Assembly: GCF_000472705.1 (NCBI RefSeq)
Contig: NZ_AXAE01000024.1
Coordinates: 1 to 64,000, forward strand
Reading direction: 5' to 3'
DNA: 64,000 nucleotides
Source of the DNA: Mesorhizobium erdmanii USDA 3471
GTDB taxonomy: Bacteria > Pseudomonadota > Alphaproteobacteria > Rhizobiales > Rhizobiaceae
Part shown: piece by piece, positions 16,769 through 25,611 of the stretch
Layout of the letters: each line of letters opens with the position of its first letter
Position numbering within the stretch: position 1 is the first letter of the stretch
Notes under the pieces: model-generated
What the model saw: only the letters and a program-made list of their open reading frames with translations
What the model was told of the DNA's origin: nothing
The model's database searches: none
Position numbers and translations under genes: made by a program

Positions 16769-18195
16769 AGAAGGTGCGCACGCGCTCGCTGCAGTGGATC
16801 CTGGTCCGGCGGCTGATCCTGCTGCAGGCGGCGACGTTGCTCATCTTCATCGTGCTTTGCGCGGCGGCTCTGTGGATCGCCAATCCGCGCCTGCTGATCG
16901 ACAATGAGGCTGCGGTCGCGGCCGTCAAGGATGCCGTCGACCGGGACGAGGAGGGCAGGCTGATCGTGCGCGAAACGGAAGAACTCGCCGCGTTTCGCGA
17001 GGGGTTCCCCAATGTATGGTACATCGTCCGCGACCGCAGCGGCGAGAGCGTGCGCTCCGGCACCATCCCTGACGTTTATACGAAGAATTTCGGCGACCTG
17101 CTTGGCGAGGCCGATCACGCCACGATCGGATTCTCCGACAAGGACATGCGGCCGGAAGCCTATATCGAAAACGCCGCGACCAAGGCCGGAACGGTACAGA
17201 TCGTCGCCGCGACGCAGTCGTCGCGCCAGCAGACCGACGGCCTCGAGATCAACATTTCGGCCACCGTCGAGGTCGTGCGCAATCCGGACGGCAGCAGGAA
17301 CTGGGAGCGCGCCTTGCCGGCGATCGCGATCGTGATCGCGATCCTGCTGTTGCCCATCATCCTCGTCATGGGCACGACGACGCTGGTGACCACGCCGGCC
17401 GTGGTGCGCCGCTCCTTCGCCGGCCTTGTCGACACCGTGCGCCAGGCGGCTCGCATCGATATCGGCACCCGGGCCATGCAACTGCCGGTCAAGCAAGTGC
17501 CGCAGGAGATCGCGCCGCTGGTGCATGCCTTCAACGAGGCGCTCGCCCGCCTCGCGCAAGGCTATGACCGGCATAACCGCTTCCTCACCGACGCGGCGCA
17601 TGAACTGCGCACGCCGATCGCCATCCTGCGCACGCGCGCCGAACTGTTGAAGCAGGAGCCGCAGAGCGCGCGCCTGCTGCATGATATCGAGCGCCTGTCG
17701 CATCTTGCCCAGCAACTGCTCGACCATCAGTTGCTCGACCGCCCGTCGGACCAGCGCCAGATCGTCGACCTCCGCGACCTCGTCAGCCGGGTCGCCGCCG
17801 ACTTCGCTCCGCTGGCCATCGAGGCCGGCTACGACCTCGCCTTCGAGCCATCGCCCGACAACGGTCATGTCGAGGTCAACGTGCTGCAGATCGAGCGGGC
17901 ACTCGCCAACCTCGTGCGCAATGCCATCAAGCATGGCGGCGGCAGCGGCACGATCACGATCGCCATCGATGGCAGCGGCGGCATCGAAGTGCGTGACGAG
18001 GGCCCGGGCATTCCCGCGGAAGAGCGCGAGAACGTCTTCGAGCCCTTCTACCGCTTGCAGCCACAGTCGCGGGGGGCGGGGCTGGGACTGAACCTCGCCC
18101 GGCAGATCGCACTGCTGCATGACGGAACGATCCGCATCCTGACGGGTTCATGGCCCGGCGCCCGCATCCGCATGGAGTTGCCGGTGCGTTCGTGA
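16765..18195 (+). CDS. EnvZ/QseC-type sensor histidine kinase
   Basis: Membrane sensor kinase of 476 residues starting at a GTG inside the preceding gene's stop. TM1 is near residues 14-35 (LILLQAATLLIFIVLCAAAL). A periplasmic sensor of about 150 residues follows, then TM2 (AIAIVIAILLLPIILVM), a HAMP-like segment, the phosphorylated His in FLTDAAHELRTPIAI, and an ATPase domain with NLVRNAIKHGGG, DEGPGIP and GAGLGLNLA. The signal is unknown. It acts with the OmpR-type regulator encoded directly upstream. Confidence 0.94.
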   Translation: MKKVRTRSLQWILVRRLILLQAATLLIFIVLCAAALWIANPRLLIDNEAAVAAVKDAVDRDEEGRLIVRETEELAAFREGFPNVWYIVRDRSGESVRSGTIPDVYTKNFGDLLGEADHATIGFSDKDMRPEAYIENAATKAGTVQIVAATQSSRQQTDGLEINISATVEVVRNPDGSRNWERALPAIAIVIAILLLPIILVMGTTTLVTTPAVVRRSFAGLVDTVRQAARIDIGTRAMQLPVKQVPQEIAPLVHAFNEALARLAQGYDRHNRFLTDAAHELRTPIAILRTRAELLKQEPQSARLLHDIERLSHLAQQLLDHQLLDRPSDQRQIVDLRDLVSRVAADFAPLAIEAGYDLAFEPSPDNGHVEVNVLQIERALANLVRNAIKHGGGSGTITIAIDGSGGIEVRDEGPGIPAEERENVFEPFYRLQPQSRGAGLGLNLARQIALLHDGTIRILTGSWPGARIRMELPVRS

Positions 18196-18304
18196 TGGTG
18201 CCGAGCCCACGGCGCCGGCCGGTCGACAGCCCCATGTCGATCCCTGGCTTATCTGTTTTCTAACCAATTGCCGCTATTGCAATTGCAAGAGCGGGAGCCA
18301 GGCT

Positions 18305-19333
18305 TTGGTGGGATCGGGAAAAATCGGCGCGCACCGCGCAATCACGCTGTCGGTCGTCGTGCCATGCTACAACGAGCGCGACGGCATGGCCGAGCTTCAC
18401 CGACGCGTCAGTGCCGTATGCCTCGAGCACAGCCCTTCCTACGAGATCGTGCTTGTCATCGACGGGGCGACCGACGGCACCCGAGAGGCCATTTTCGAAC
18501 TGGCCGAAAAGGACGACCATGTGGTCGCCATCGACCTTGCCCGCAATTACGGCCACCAGATCGCGCTCAGCGCGGGGCTGGAGTTCTGCCGCGGCGAGCG
18601 CATTCTCATTCTCGATGCCGACCTCCAGGATCCGCCCGAACTGCTCGGCGCGATGATGGCGAAGATGGATGAAGGCTTCGATGTCGTCTATGGCCAGAGG
18701 GTGAAGCGCGACGGCGAAAGCTGGTTCAAGCTGGCTTCAGCCTCGATGTTCTACCGCTTGCTCGGCCGGATGGTCGATGTCGACATCGCGCCGGACTCCG
18801 GAGACTTCCGGCTGATGAGCCGCCGGGCGCTCGACCATCTGAATGCGATGCCCGAACGCTACAGGTTCATCCGTGGCATGGTCAGCTGGGTCGGACTGAG
18901 GCAGGTCGCCTTCCCCTATGAAAGGCATCGGCGCTTTGCCGGCACCACCCACTACCCGCTGAAGAAGATGGTTCTTCTGGCGGTCGACGCGATGACCAGC
19001 TTTTCGATCGTGCCGTTGCGGTTTGCCTCGCTGCTGGGGATGATGTTCGGCCTGCTCGGCCTGGTCGTGCTTGGCTACACGCTGCTCGAATGGTCGAGGG
19101 GTAACGTCGTGCCCGGCTGGACGAGCCTTGCCGCGATCATGCTGATCCTGGGCAGTGTCCAGCTTCTGGTGCTTGGCATCTTCGGCGAGTATCTCGGCCG
19201 CATGTATATGGAGACGAAGCGGCGACCTCTCTATTTCGTCAGCGAAATCGTCTCGCGCGACCGGCCGGCCAAGGACAGCGACCTGCCCGTCCATCGCCTG
19301 CAGGAGATGGCGAAAAGAGCCGCGCGTGGCTGA
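18305..19333 (+). CDS. GT2 polyprenyl-phosphate glycosyltransferase (GtrB/ArnC/DPM1-like)
   Basis: Inner-membrane enzyme of 342 residues, likely attaching a sugar to undecaprenyl phosphate on the cytoplasmic face. The GT-A domain has LSVVVPCYNERDGM, VIDGATDGTRE and ILDADLQDPPEL (the DAD metal site). A membrane domain follows with two spans, RFASLLGMMFGLLGLVVLGY and SLAAIMLILGSVQLLVLGIF, before a short cytoplasmic tail, as in GtrB and DPMS-like proteins. Start codon is TTG or the adjoining GTG. The next gene encodes a GtrA-like flippase and the third a large membrane protein, matching the three-part Gtr glycan-modification layout. Confidence 0.9.
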   Translation: MVGSGKIGAHRAITLSVVVPCYNERDGMAELHRRVSAVCLEHSPSYEIVLVIDGATDGTREAIFELAEKDDHVVAIDLARNYGHQIALSAGLEFCRGERILILDADLQDPPELLGAMMAKMDEGFDVVYGQRVKRDGESWFKLASASMFYRLLGRMVDVDIAPDSGDFRLMSRRALDHLNAMPERYRFIRGMVSWVGLRQVAFPYERHRRFAGTTHYPLKKMVLLAVDAMTSFSIVPLRFASLLGMMFGLLGLVVLGYTLLEWSRGNVVPGWTSLAAIMLILGSVQLLVLGIFGEYLGRMYMETKRRPLYFVSEIVSRDRPAKDSDLPVHRLQEMAKRAARG

Positions 19334-19368
19334 GGCGAAGGTCGACCGGATGCAACGGGAACGGCAGG

Positions 19369-19821
19369 ATGCGGTCGGCTCTTCCGTCTGATGTCTCGCG
19401 GATGCTGCGTTTTGGCGCCGTCGGGCTTCTCAACACGGCACTTGGATATTCGCTGATCCTGGCCGGGCTGACGCTGGGCCTCGGCGATATCGTCTCCAAC
19501 GCGGCAGGCTACGCCGCGGGCCTCACCCTTGGCTTCTTCCTCAACCGCCAGTGGACGTTCGCACGTGCCGGCGGCTTTCGCTCCGGCGCGGTCGCGCGAT
19601 ACGCGATCACCTTCATCGTCGCCTATGGCGCCAATCTCAGCGTCGTGATCGCCGGCATGTCCGCCGGCTTCATCGAGAACCCGTTTGTGCATCTGGCAGG
19701 AAATTGCCTCTACTCGGTCATCTTCTATCTCGGCTCGGCCCGGTTCGTCTTCGTCGGCGGCGCTGATCACGCCGACGCGCTGGCGGCAACGAACGCAAGT
19801 GGGCCGGAGCCGCAAACATGA
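19369..19821 (+). CDS. GtrA-family membrane protein
   Basis: Protein of 150 residues with four hydrophobic spans. FGAVGLLNTALGYSLIL is the signature start of the GtrA family, and GFFLNRQWTFA, the conserved family motif, lies in the loop after the second span. GtrA proteins are thought to flip a polyprenyl-phosphate-linked sugar to the periplasm, which fits the GT2 enzyme encoded just upstream. The stop overlaps the next gene's start in an ATGA. Family assignment is firm; the flipped sugar is not known. Confidence 0.92.
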   Translation: MRSALPSDVSRMLRFGAVGLLNTALGYSLILAGLTLGLGDIVSNAAGYAAGLTLGFFLNRQWTFARAGGFRSGAVARYAITFIVAYGANLSVVIAGMSAGFIENPFVHLAGNCLYSVIFYLGSARFVFVGGADHADALAATNASGPEPQT

Positions 19822-21308
19822 ACCAGGCCGCTGCAATCGCGACGGCGACGCCGTCGCTCGGGGACGCGCAACGCATCAGGCTGATATTCTGCCTTGTCTG
19901 CGCCTACGTCGTCGCTGCTGTCCTCACCGCCTTTGCCGGTGCGATCCTGCAGGATCCCGACAATTGGTGGCAGGTGAAGGTCGGACTGGACTTCCTGGAA
20001 AACCGGACGTTTCCGGTCGTCGATCCCTATTCCTATACGTTTGCCGGCCAACCCTGGATCGCCAAGGAATGGCTGGGGCAGGTGTTTCTGGCCCTTGCCT
20101 ACCGGGCGGGCGGTTGGAATGGCGTCGTCACATTGATCATCGCCACGGTCGGCCTGACCGTCTTCCTGACGGGATGGTTTCTCAGCGCCTGGCTGAAGCC
20201 AATACTGGCGATAGCGCTGGCTTTTGCCGCGGCTTTCCTGGTTGCCCCGATCTATACGGCGCGCCCCCACGTCTTCACCTTGCCGATCATCGTCGTCTGG
20301 ACAGCAATGCTGTTTCGGGCCGCGCGTGAAGAGAGAGGCCCGCCTCTGTGGCTGCTCGCACTTGTCGTCCTGTGGGCCAATCTGCATGCCACGTTCACCC
20401 TGAGCTTCGTCATCGCCGGCTTCGCCGGGCTGGAACTACTGTCGCGGATCGGCCTGTCGAAACCTGGACTCCTGGCAAAATGGGTCGCCTTCGGCCTGCT
20501 CTGCCCGCTGGTCAGCCTGATCCATCCCTATGGCGTGAAAGCCATCCTGGCGACGTTCACCGTGGCCTATGGCAACGAGGCGGTGCCGCTTATCCTGGAA
20601 TGGCGACCGTTCAATGCGCAGGAGCAACTCTTCCAGGAAGCGGCGATTCTGCTGGCGCTTTTCGGGCTTTTGGTCTCGAGGCCGCGGATCGGCTGGGCCA
20701 AGGCGTTGTTCATCGTCTTCGCCTTGCATGTCTATCTCACCCATCTGCGATTTGTGTATCTGCCCTTCCTGTTGATCCCCGTGGTGATCGCGGCCGAGGT
20801 CGCACTGCAATATCCGTCACTCTCGACCACGACCTGGATGGCGGAAAAGCGTGACGGGCTGGAAAAACTCTTCGCCAGCCGGTTCTACGCGATCTGCGGC
20901 GCCATGGCTGTCTTGCTGGTCGGCGCGGTCCTGATCCTCGGCGGTGCCTACCAGGTGGCGCCGAGCCCGAAGACATCCGCCAGCGGCGCCCTCGCATTCG
21001 CCCGGGATCATCATTTGTCCGGCAACGTGCTGAATTCCTACAATTTCGGCGGCACGCTGATTTTCCACGGCATCAGGACCTACATCGACGGCAGGACGGA
21101 CCAGTTGTTCCTGGGCGGGTTCACGAAAACCGACGAGGCGACGGGGCACAGCGACGGAAAAACGCTGCTCGAGGCCCAACTGAAGACATACGCGATCGGC
21201 TGGGCACTTCTTACAGCCGACGACACCCGGATCCCCTTCTTCGCCGAGCTGGGCTGGAAGCGGGCCTATGCGGATGACGATGCCGTGATCTACCTGCCCG
21301 GCGCCTGA
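19818..21308 (+). CDS. Multispanning membrane protein, probable GT-C glycosyltransferase
   Basis: Protein of 496 residues with about ten membrane spans followed by a periplasmic C-terminal domain (from about residue 385) rich in aromatic residues. The first periplasmic loop holds LQDPDNWWQVKVG and then YTFAGQPWIAKEWLG, resembling the acidic/aromatic first loop where GT-C enzymes place catalytic acids. I do not recognise a named family. Its place as third gene after a GT2 enzyme and a GtrA flippase, with a 4-base overlap, is exactly where Gtr systems carry the transferase that moves the sugar onto its acceptor. That role is inference. Confidence 0.62.
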   Translation: MNQAAAIATATPSLGDAQRIRLIFCLVCAYVVAAVLTAFAGAILQDPDNWWQVKVGLDFLENRTFPVVDPYSYTFAGQPWIAKEWLGQVFLALAYRAGGWNGVVTLIIATVGLTVFLTGWFLSAWLKPILAIALAFAAAFLVAPIYTARPHVFTLPIIVVWTAMLFRAAREERGPPLWLLALVVLWANLHATFTLSFVIAGFAGLELLSRIGLSKPGLLAKWVAFGLLCPLVSLIHPYGVKAILATFTVAYGNEAVPLILEWRPFNAQEQLFQEAAILLALFGLLVSRPRIGWAKALFIVFALHVYLTHLRFVYLPFLLIPVVIAAEVALQYPSLSTTTWMAEKRDGLEKLFASRFYAICGAMAVLLVGAVLILGGAYQVAPSPKTSASGALAFARDHHLSGNVLNSYNFGGTLIFHGIRTYIDGRTDQLFLGGFTKTDEATGHSDGKTLLEAQLKTYAIGWALLTADDTRIPFFAELGWKRAYADDDAVIYLPGA

Positions 21309-21517
21309 TTTTTCGGCGCCTGCGCAAATCGGGTTCGCCAATCGAATGCCGGTTTGCCTTGACACCTATGTTGCAGTGCAGCAAAGTTGCGCAACAGAGG
21401 ATGGGCCTGTGTGACCAATGAACCGGCATTTTTCACAGCATCGGCACATCGCCGCATGAGCAGTGCTCCAAGCTGCGCCATGCGAATACCGCCGAGCACA
21501 TCATGCGGAGCGGCCAG

Positions 21518-23404
21518 ATGAACTACAGGCGCGACATCGATGGCCTGCGGGCGGTGGCGGTGCTGCCCGTCGTGCTCTTCCATTTCGGGGTGTCCGCCAT
21601 TCCCGGCGGCTTCACCGGCGTCGACATCTTCTTCGTCATATCGGGTTATCTGATCAGCGGCAGTCTGCTCGACGATCTCGAGCGCGGCCAGTTCTCTATC
21701 GGCCGCTTCTACTGGCGCCGCGCGCGGCGCATCCTGCCGGCGCTGACCTTCGTCATCGTGCTTGCGAGCATCACCGCCTGGTTCATCCTATTGCCGTCCG
21801 ACCTTCACGAGTACAGCCTCAGCGTGATCGCGGCCTCGACCTTCTGGTCGAACATCTATTTCTGGAAGACGACCAACTATTTCTCCATCGACGCGGAACT
21901 GCGGCCACTGCTGCACACATGGTCGCTTTCGGTCGAGGAGCAGTATTACATCTTCGCGCCGATCCTCGTGTATCTGATCTACCGATACGCCTCGAAGCGC
22001 TGGCTGACGATATTGCTGCCGATTGCCATCGGCAGCTTTGCGCTGGCGGTCATGGCAACCACGCTGGCGCCTACCGCCGGCTTCTACCTGCTGCCGACGC
22101 GCATCTGGGAACTGGCGCTTGGCGCCATTCTGATGCTGAAAAAGCCGCCGGCGCTTGCCAGCCGTCCGCTGACGGAACTGATCGGTGTGGCCGGTTTTGG
22201 CCTGATCGGCTTCGGCTTCCTGACGATTTCGGAGAGCGACCCGTTTCCCGGCTACAACGCCCTGTTCCCATGCATCGGAACGGCGCTGCTCATCTATGCG
22301 GGCACCCCTCACGCCGACAGGCCCGTGCCTGTCGCCACGCAGTTGCTTCAGCTCGCCCCGCTGGTCTGGGTCGGCCTCATCTCCTATTCGCTCTACCTCG
22401 TTCACTGGCCGATCAATTCGTTCGTCCACTATCTCTCGCTGAAAGCCATCGGCGTGCCGACGATCATGGCGATGACGGTGGCCAGCGTCGCCCTGGCGAC
22501 ATTCTCGTGGAAGTATGTCGAGCAGCCCTTCCGGCGGAAGGGCGCCTTCACCGGTCCATTGCCGATCTTCGCCTTCTCGGCGACGGCGATCGCCTTGCTG
22601 TGCGCCGCCGGCGCGGCCGGTGCGCTGGGCAAGGGTTTTCCACAAAGGTTCCCGGACTTCTCCACGGAACGGGTGCTGGTGGGCGACTGGCGCAACGGCG
22701 TCTGTTTCAACGAGGGCGCGAGCCGCATCGAGAACTGGAACCTCGCCGACTGCACCCGCACGCATGGCTTTGCAACCAATGTACTGCTGTGGGGCGATTC
22801 CTTCGCCGCGCACTATGTATCGGGGCTGGAGGCCAATGCCGAGAAAATCCAGGCCAATGTCATCCAGTACACCTACGCCGGCTGCCCGCCCAACCTGACC
22901 TACTTCTCCTATGCCCGGCCAGCCTGCACGCGCTTCAACGAACGGGCGCTGTCGATCATCCGCGAGGCCAACATCCAGGCAGTGATCCTCAGCGGCCGAT
23001 GGACCGACTACCAGGCCAGAGGCTTCGACGGCCTGCAGACGACGGTCGACCGGCTGCGCGACATGGGCGTCAAGGTCTATGTCATCGGCCAATCTCCGGA
23101 ATTCATCGCCGACGTCCAGAAGATCGCCTTCTTCGCCAAGCGGGAGCATGTCGCAAACACGTCCTGGCCGATGGCGATGGATCCGGACATCAACAAACAG
23201 GTGCAGCCGTTCGTCAAAGGGGCAGATTTCATCGACCCGCTGGCCTATCTGTGCGACGCGGGCGGCTGTTCCTACGCCGACGCCGGCACCAGGCAGTTTC
23301 TCTACTTCGACTACGGTCATTTCTCTTCCGCCGGCGCGACGCTCGCCGTCTCGAAATACTGGCCAAGCTTTGCCGCCAGCAACAAAGTCGCGAAGGCAAA
23401 ATAG
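21518..23404 (+). CDS. OafA/YrhL-type acyltransferase with SGNH domain
   Basis: Membrane O-acyltransferase of 628 residues. The N-terminal acyltransferase-3 domain (about 350 residues, around ten spans) begins YRRDIDGLRAVAVLPVVLFH and has FFVISGYLIS and FYWRRARRILPAL. The C-terminal periplasmic SGNH domain has LLWGDSFAAHY (nucleophile Ser) and FDYGHFSSAGA (catalytic Asp-x-x-His). Such fusions O-acetylate lipopolysaccharide, exopolysaccharide or other glycans. The ATG at 21518 has GGAG at 21507 and starts at the usual family position, so I prefer it to the ATG at 21503. The acceptor is probably a product of the glycan genes upstream. Confidence 0.92.
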   Translation: MNYRRDIDGLRAVAVLPVVLFHFGVSAIPGGFTGVDIFFVISGYLISGSLLDDLERGQFSIGRFYWRRARRILPALTFVIVLASITAWFILLPSDLHEYSLSVIAASTFWSNIYFWKTTNYFSIDAELRPLLHTWSLSVEEQYYIFAPILVYLIYRYASKRWLTILLPIAIGSFALAVMATTLAPTAGFYLLPTRIWELALGAILMLKKPPALASRPLTELIGVAGFGLIGFGFLTISESDPFPGYNALFPCIGTALLIYAGTPHADRPVPVATQLLQLAPLVWVGLISYSLYLVHWPINSFVHYLSLKAIGVPTIMAMTVASVALATFSWKYVEQPFRRKGAFTGPLPIFAFSATAIALLCAAGAAGALGKGFPQRFPDFSTERVLVGDWRNGVCFNEGASRIENWNLADCTRTHGFATNVLLWGDSFAAHYVSGLEANAEKIQANVIQYTYAGCPPNLTYFSYARPACTRFNERALSIIREANIQAVILSGRWTDYQARGFDGLQTTVDRLRDMGVKVYVIGQSPEFIADVQKIAFFAKREHVANTSWPMAMDPDINKQVQPFVKGADFIDPLAYLCDAGGCSYADAGTRQFLYFDYGHFSSAGATLAVSKYWPSFAASNKVAKAK

Positions 23405-23501
23405 AAATCGCGGACCAGCGCCGAGGGAACTGCGAAAGCATCAGTTTGAAGATCGCTTTGCGATTGCCCGAAGCCCGAACCTCATGGTAACGAGGGCGGA
23501 T

Positions 23502-23575
23502 GCGGGTATGATGTAATGGTAGCTTGTCAGCTTCCCAAGCTGAACGCGCGGGTTCGATTCCCGCTACCCGCTCCA
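23502..23575 (+). tRNA. tRNA-Gly (anticodon CCC)
   Basis: Cloverleaf with acceptor stem GCGGGTA/TACCCGC, D-arm ATGTAATGGTAGC, anticodon stem TCAGC/GCTGA around loop TTCCCAA (anticodon CCC), and T-arm GCGGG-TTCGATT-CCCGC. Discriminator T is followed by an encoded CCA (23573-23575). It reads GGG codons. It stands alone between the acyltransferase and the pyrophosphatase; I found no second copy of its 3' end that would mark an integration event. Confidence 0.97.
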
Positions 23576-23713
23576 TACCAGTCCCGTGCCGTGCACAACC
23601 GCAACGGGCCAATGAGGCGGGTGTGGTTCGAGTGGTCCATGATCTGCTTTCCGCTTGGGCTGAGCTGATCTAGCCCGCGAAAAGGCCTGCGGTTCCACCT
23701 TGTACCGGCAAGG

Positions 23714-24253
23714 CTAACGCTGGTGTCTGCGCCGAAAAGCCTTGGCACCCTTGCTGAGCGATTTGGCGGCATCGGCTGCATCCTGCCAACCCTTCAGCTT
23801 GATGGTCTTGCCCGTGCCCAGCACGGAGGACAAGAAGAATTGTTCGATCTCCCGGCGCAAATCTTGCGACACGTGGTCCGCGGCCAAGGGCTTGTCTGGG
23901 GCATCCTCTTTGCGCGGACAGAAAATGTAGCGATCGTTCCGGATTGCGTTTCCATCGGAATCCTTCTGCTTCACCCGCAGTGCGCCGAGCAAGTCGCACT
24001 GAATGACGACGCCAGGCGCGGTGGCCGCCTGATGGATCACCATGCCGTCGAGCGGATCCCCGTCATCGCCCAGGGTTGATGGCACAAATCCCCAGTCATA
24101 GGGGTATGTGTTGCCGACCGGCAGTGGTCGCGAATATTGGAAGACGCCCGTTTTTGGCTCGTAAGCGAGTTTTGCCGCTGCCCCCCTCGGCGTTTCGACA
24201 ACGACGCGAAACAGGCCTCCGGACTTCGTCGGAAGGTTCAAGAAGTTTGCCAT
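23714..24253 (-). CDS. Diverged family I inorganic pyrophosphatase
   Basis: Protein of 179 residues with the fold and order of soluble family I pyrophosphatases: VVVETPRGAAAK, NTYPYDWGFVPSTLGDDGDPLDGMV with the three metal aspartates, and the C-terminal IEQFFLSS to IKLKGWQDA. Aligned by eye to the E. coli enzyme as I remember it, several active-site residues differ: Glu31 to Ala, Tyr55 to Trp, Lys104 to Arg and Tyr141 absent. It may therefore be a paralogue with reduced or altered activity rather than the housekeeping enzyme. Neighbours are a tRNA-Gly gene and a sulfotransferase operon partner; PPi is a product of sulfate activation. Confidence 0.85.
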   Translation of the reverse strand: MANFLNLPTKSGGLFRVVVETPRGAAAKLAYEPKTGVFQYSRPLPVGNTYPYDWGFVPSTLGDDGDPLDGMVIHQAATAPGVVIQCDLLGALRVKQKDSDGNAIRNDRYIFCPRKEDAPDKPLAADHVSQDLRREIEQFFLSSVLGTGKTIKLKGWQDAADAAKSLSKGAKAFRRRHQR

Positions 24254-24380
24254 GGCTCATCCATCCGAGTTCTCTTTCGCAGTAGCACGCGCGAAGAGGC
24301 AAAAGGTTCCCGTTCTGCCAGCGACGCGGGAACTGCTTTGGACGCCGGTTGTTCACACCGTAACCGAAAGGGAGAGTTCG

Positions 24381-24599
24381 ATGGCTAAGGTTTCGCCCCA
24401 TGCGCTGAAAGGTGTTGGCTACGTGATTTCGACCATAAGCGTCATATTGCTGGCGGTGGTTAGCTGGAAAAGTGCCTCACAAGATCCGATGCTTGCCTCA
24501 TGCCTTCTCGGCGGTGCGGCAACGTCGATAGCGGGCATGTGCTGCCGCTGGGCTTCCTATGCGGTCGAAAAGCGCAGGCGGAACCGGCACGGGATCTAA
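24381..24599 (+). CDS. Small hypothetical membrane protein
   Basis: Protein of 72 residues starting MAKVSPHALKGVGYVI, with GGGAGAG upstream of the ATG at 24381; the longer frame to 24252 is unlikely. It has two hydrophobic helices, VGYVISTISVILLAVVSW and MLASCLLGGAATSIAGMCC, joined by a short loop, and a basic tail ending RRRNRHGI. It overlaps the convergent sulfotransferase gene by 4 bases. No family recognised. Confidence 0.55.
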   Translation: MAKVSPHALKGVGYVISTISVILLAVVSWKSASQDPMLASCLLGGAATSIAGMCCRWASYAVEKRRRNRHGI

Positions 24600-25357
24600 G
24601 CCTGGCCGATGCGCATCTGCTTCTTGAGAAGGAACCGGGCAAGGTTCTCGATATTCCGTGGCGCCACCTTCTTGGGCAGATGCGCCAGCAGGCCCCTGGA
24701 TTTCGCGTCGCTCTGGAACCGCTCGGCCCACTCTTCGGTGCGGTTGTCGCGCTGCAGCCGCAAATTCGTCCTGAACTCGCCGTTCGGCATTTCAACCGAT
24801 AGCTGCCGAGCCACGGATGCGATGTAGGGACGAGGATCCTCCAAGAGATCTTCGTAAAACAGATGATCGTAAGGCAGGTCGGCCATGCGCAAATAGGCCT
24901 CCCAGAAGGCATAGCTCTGCCCGATCAGGAAGTAGGCCTGGCAGATACCGGCGAAGTCGTATTGCGGAGCCATATCCGCGCCGTCCATCGTGCTTCTCCA
25001 ACGACCTGACGCCTTCGCCCGGCAGTAGGAGATCGCTTGGCGAAGACGGTCCCGCCGCTCCAGCAGGACCACGCCCATGGCATGACGCCGGACGCATTCG
25101 GCGAGGAAGTCGGTGCCGTACTTCGCCTGCGACCAGTCGAGGTGTCGTGGAAACAGTTTGACAGCGAACCTGCCATTGGCGGTCCCGCCGCGATCAATCA
25201 CGGCCGACAGGAGTTCGTCGAAGGATTTCGGCCTGAAGCCCAAATTATCCGTATCGAGCCATTCAGCCGACTGGCCCAGTTTTCCGGTACTGTTTGCCAG
25301 GCTGCCCAGCCATTCGGAGCCACTGCGGGCTTCGGTCACTATCGCAACGCCTCTCAT
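24596..25357 (-). CDS. Stf0-family sulfotransferase
   Basis: PAPS-dependent sulfotransferase of 253 residues. The N-terminal IVTEARSGSEWLGSL is the 5'-phosphosulfate loop of the Stf0 family, and VVLLERRDRLRQAISYCRA matches the 3'-phosphate-binding region. YDHLFYEDLLEDPRPYI is the conserved segment after it. In rhizobia, Stf0 relatives such as LpsS sulfate lipopolysaccharide, so a surface-glycan acceptor is likely, in keeping with the glycosyltransferase and acyltransferase genes 1-10 kb away. ATG at 25357 is the only sensible start. Acceptor identity is inference. Confidence 0.83.
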   Translation of the reverse strand: MRGVAIVTEARSGSEWLGSLANSTGKLGQSAEWLDTDNLGFRPKSFDELLSAVIDRGGTANGRFAVKLFPRHLDWSQAKYGTDFLAECVRRHAMGVVLLERRDRLRQAISYCRAKASGRWRSTMDGADMAPQYDFAGICQAYFLIGQSYAFWEAYLRMADLPYDHLFYEDLLEDPRPYIASVARQLSVEMPNGEFRTNLRLQRDNRTEEWAERFQSDAKSRGLLAHLPKKVAPRNIENLARFLLKKQMRIGQA

Positions 25358-25611
25358 GCGTGGGGGTTGCCGCTGACCTGTAAATGTATGGCCGGTCCAG
25401 GATATGGTTCTGTTCCTTCTGCTGGCCCCCTGCCCGACAGCAATTCAATTAGAAACATCTAATGTGATTCGGTCAAATCAATCTTGGGCTGGTGGACCGT
25501 TTCGTCACTGTTGGTTGTCGGGGACCGATTGCACGACGCAAACCTTGAACTCGGACATCCGTGCGTGACGACACCGGCCACGCTGCCGTGGCCGGTCTCG
25601 CCAACGAGCCG

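Noticed and set aside
16744..18120. 458-codon minus-strand frame across the histidine kinase gene
   Set aside because: Antisense shadow; the plus-strand frame carries all kinase motifs.
21788..23320. 510-codon minus-strand frame across the acyltransferase gene
   Set aside because: Antisense shadow of an acyltransferase-3/SGNH gene.
23502..25357. Genomic island inserted at tRNA-Gly
   Set aside because: No integrase gene and no repeat of the tRNA 3' end were found downstream, although the neighbouring genes are accessory in character.
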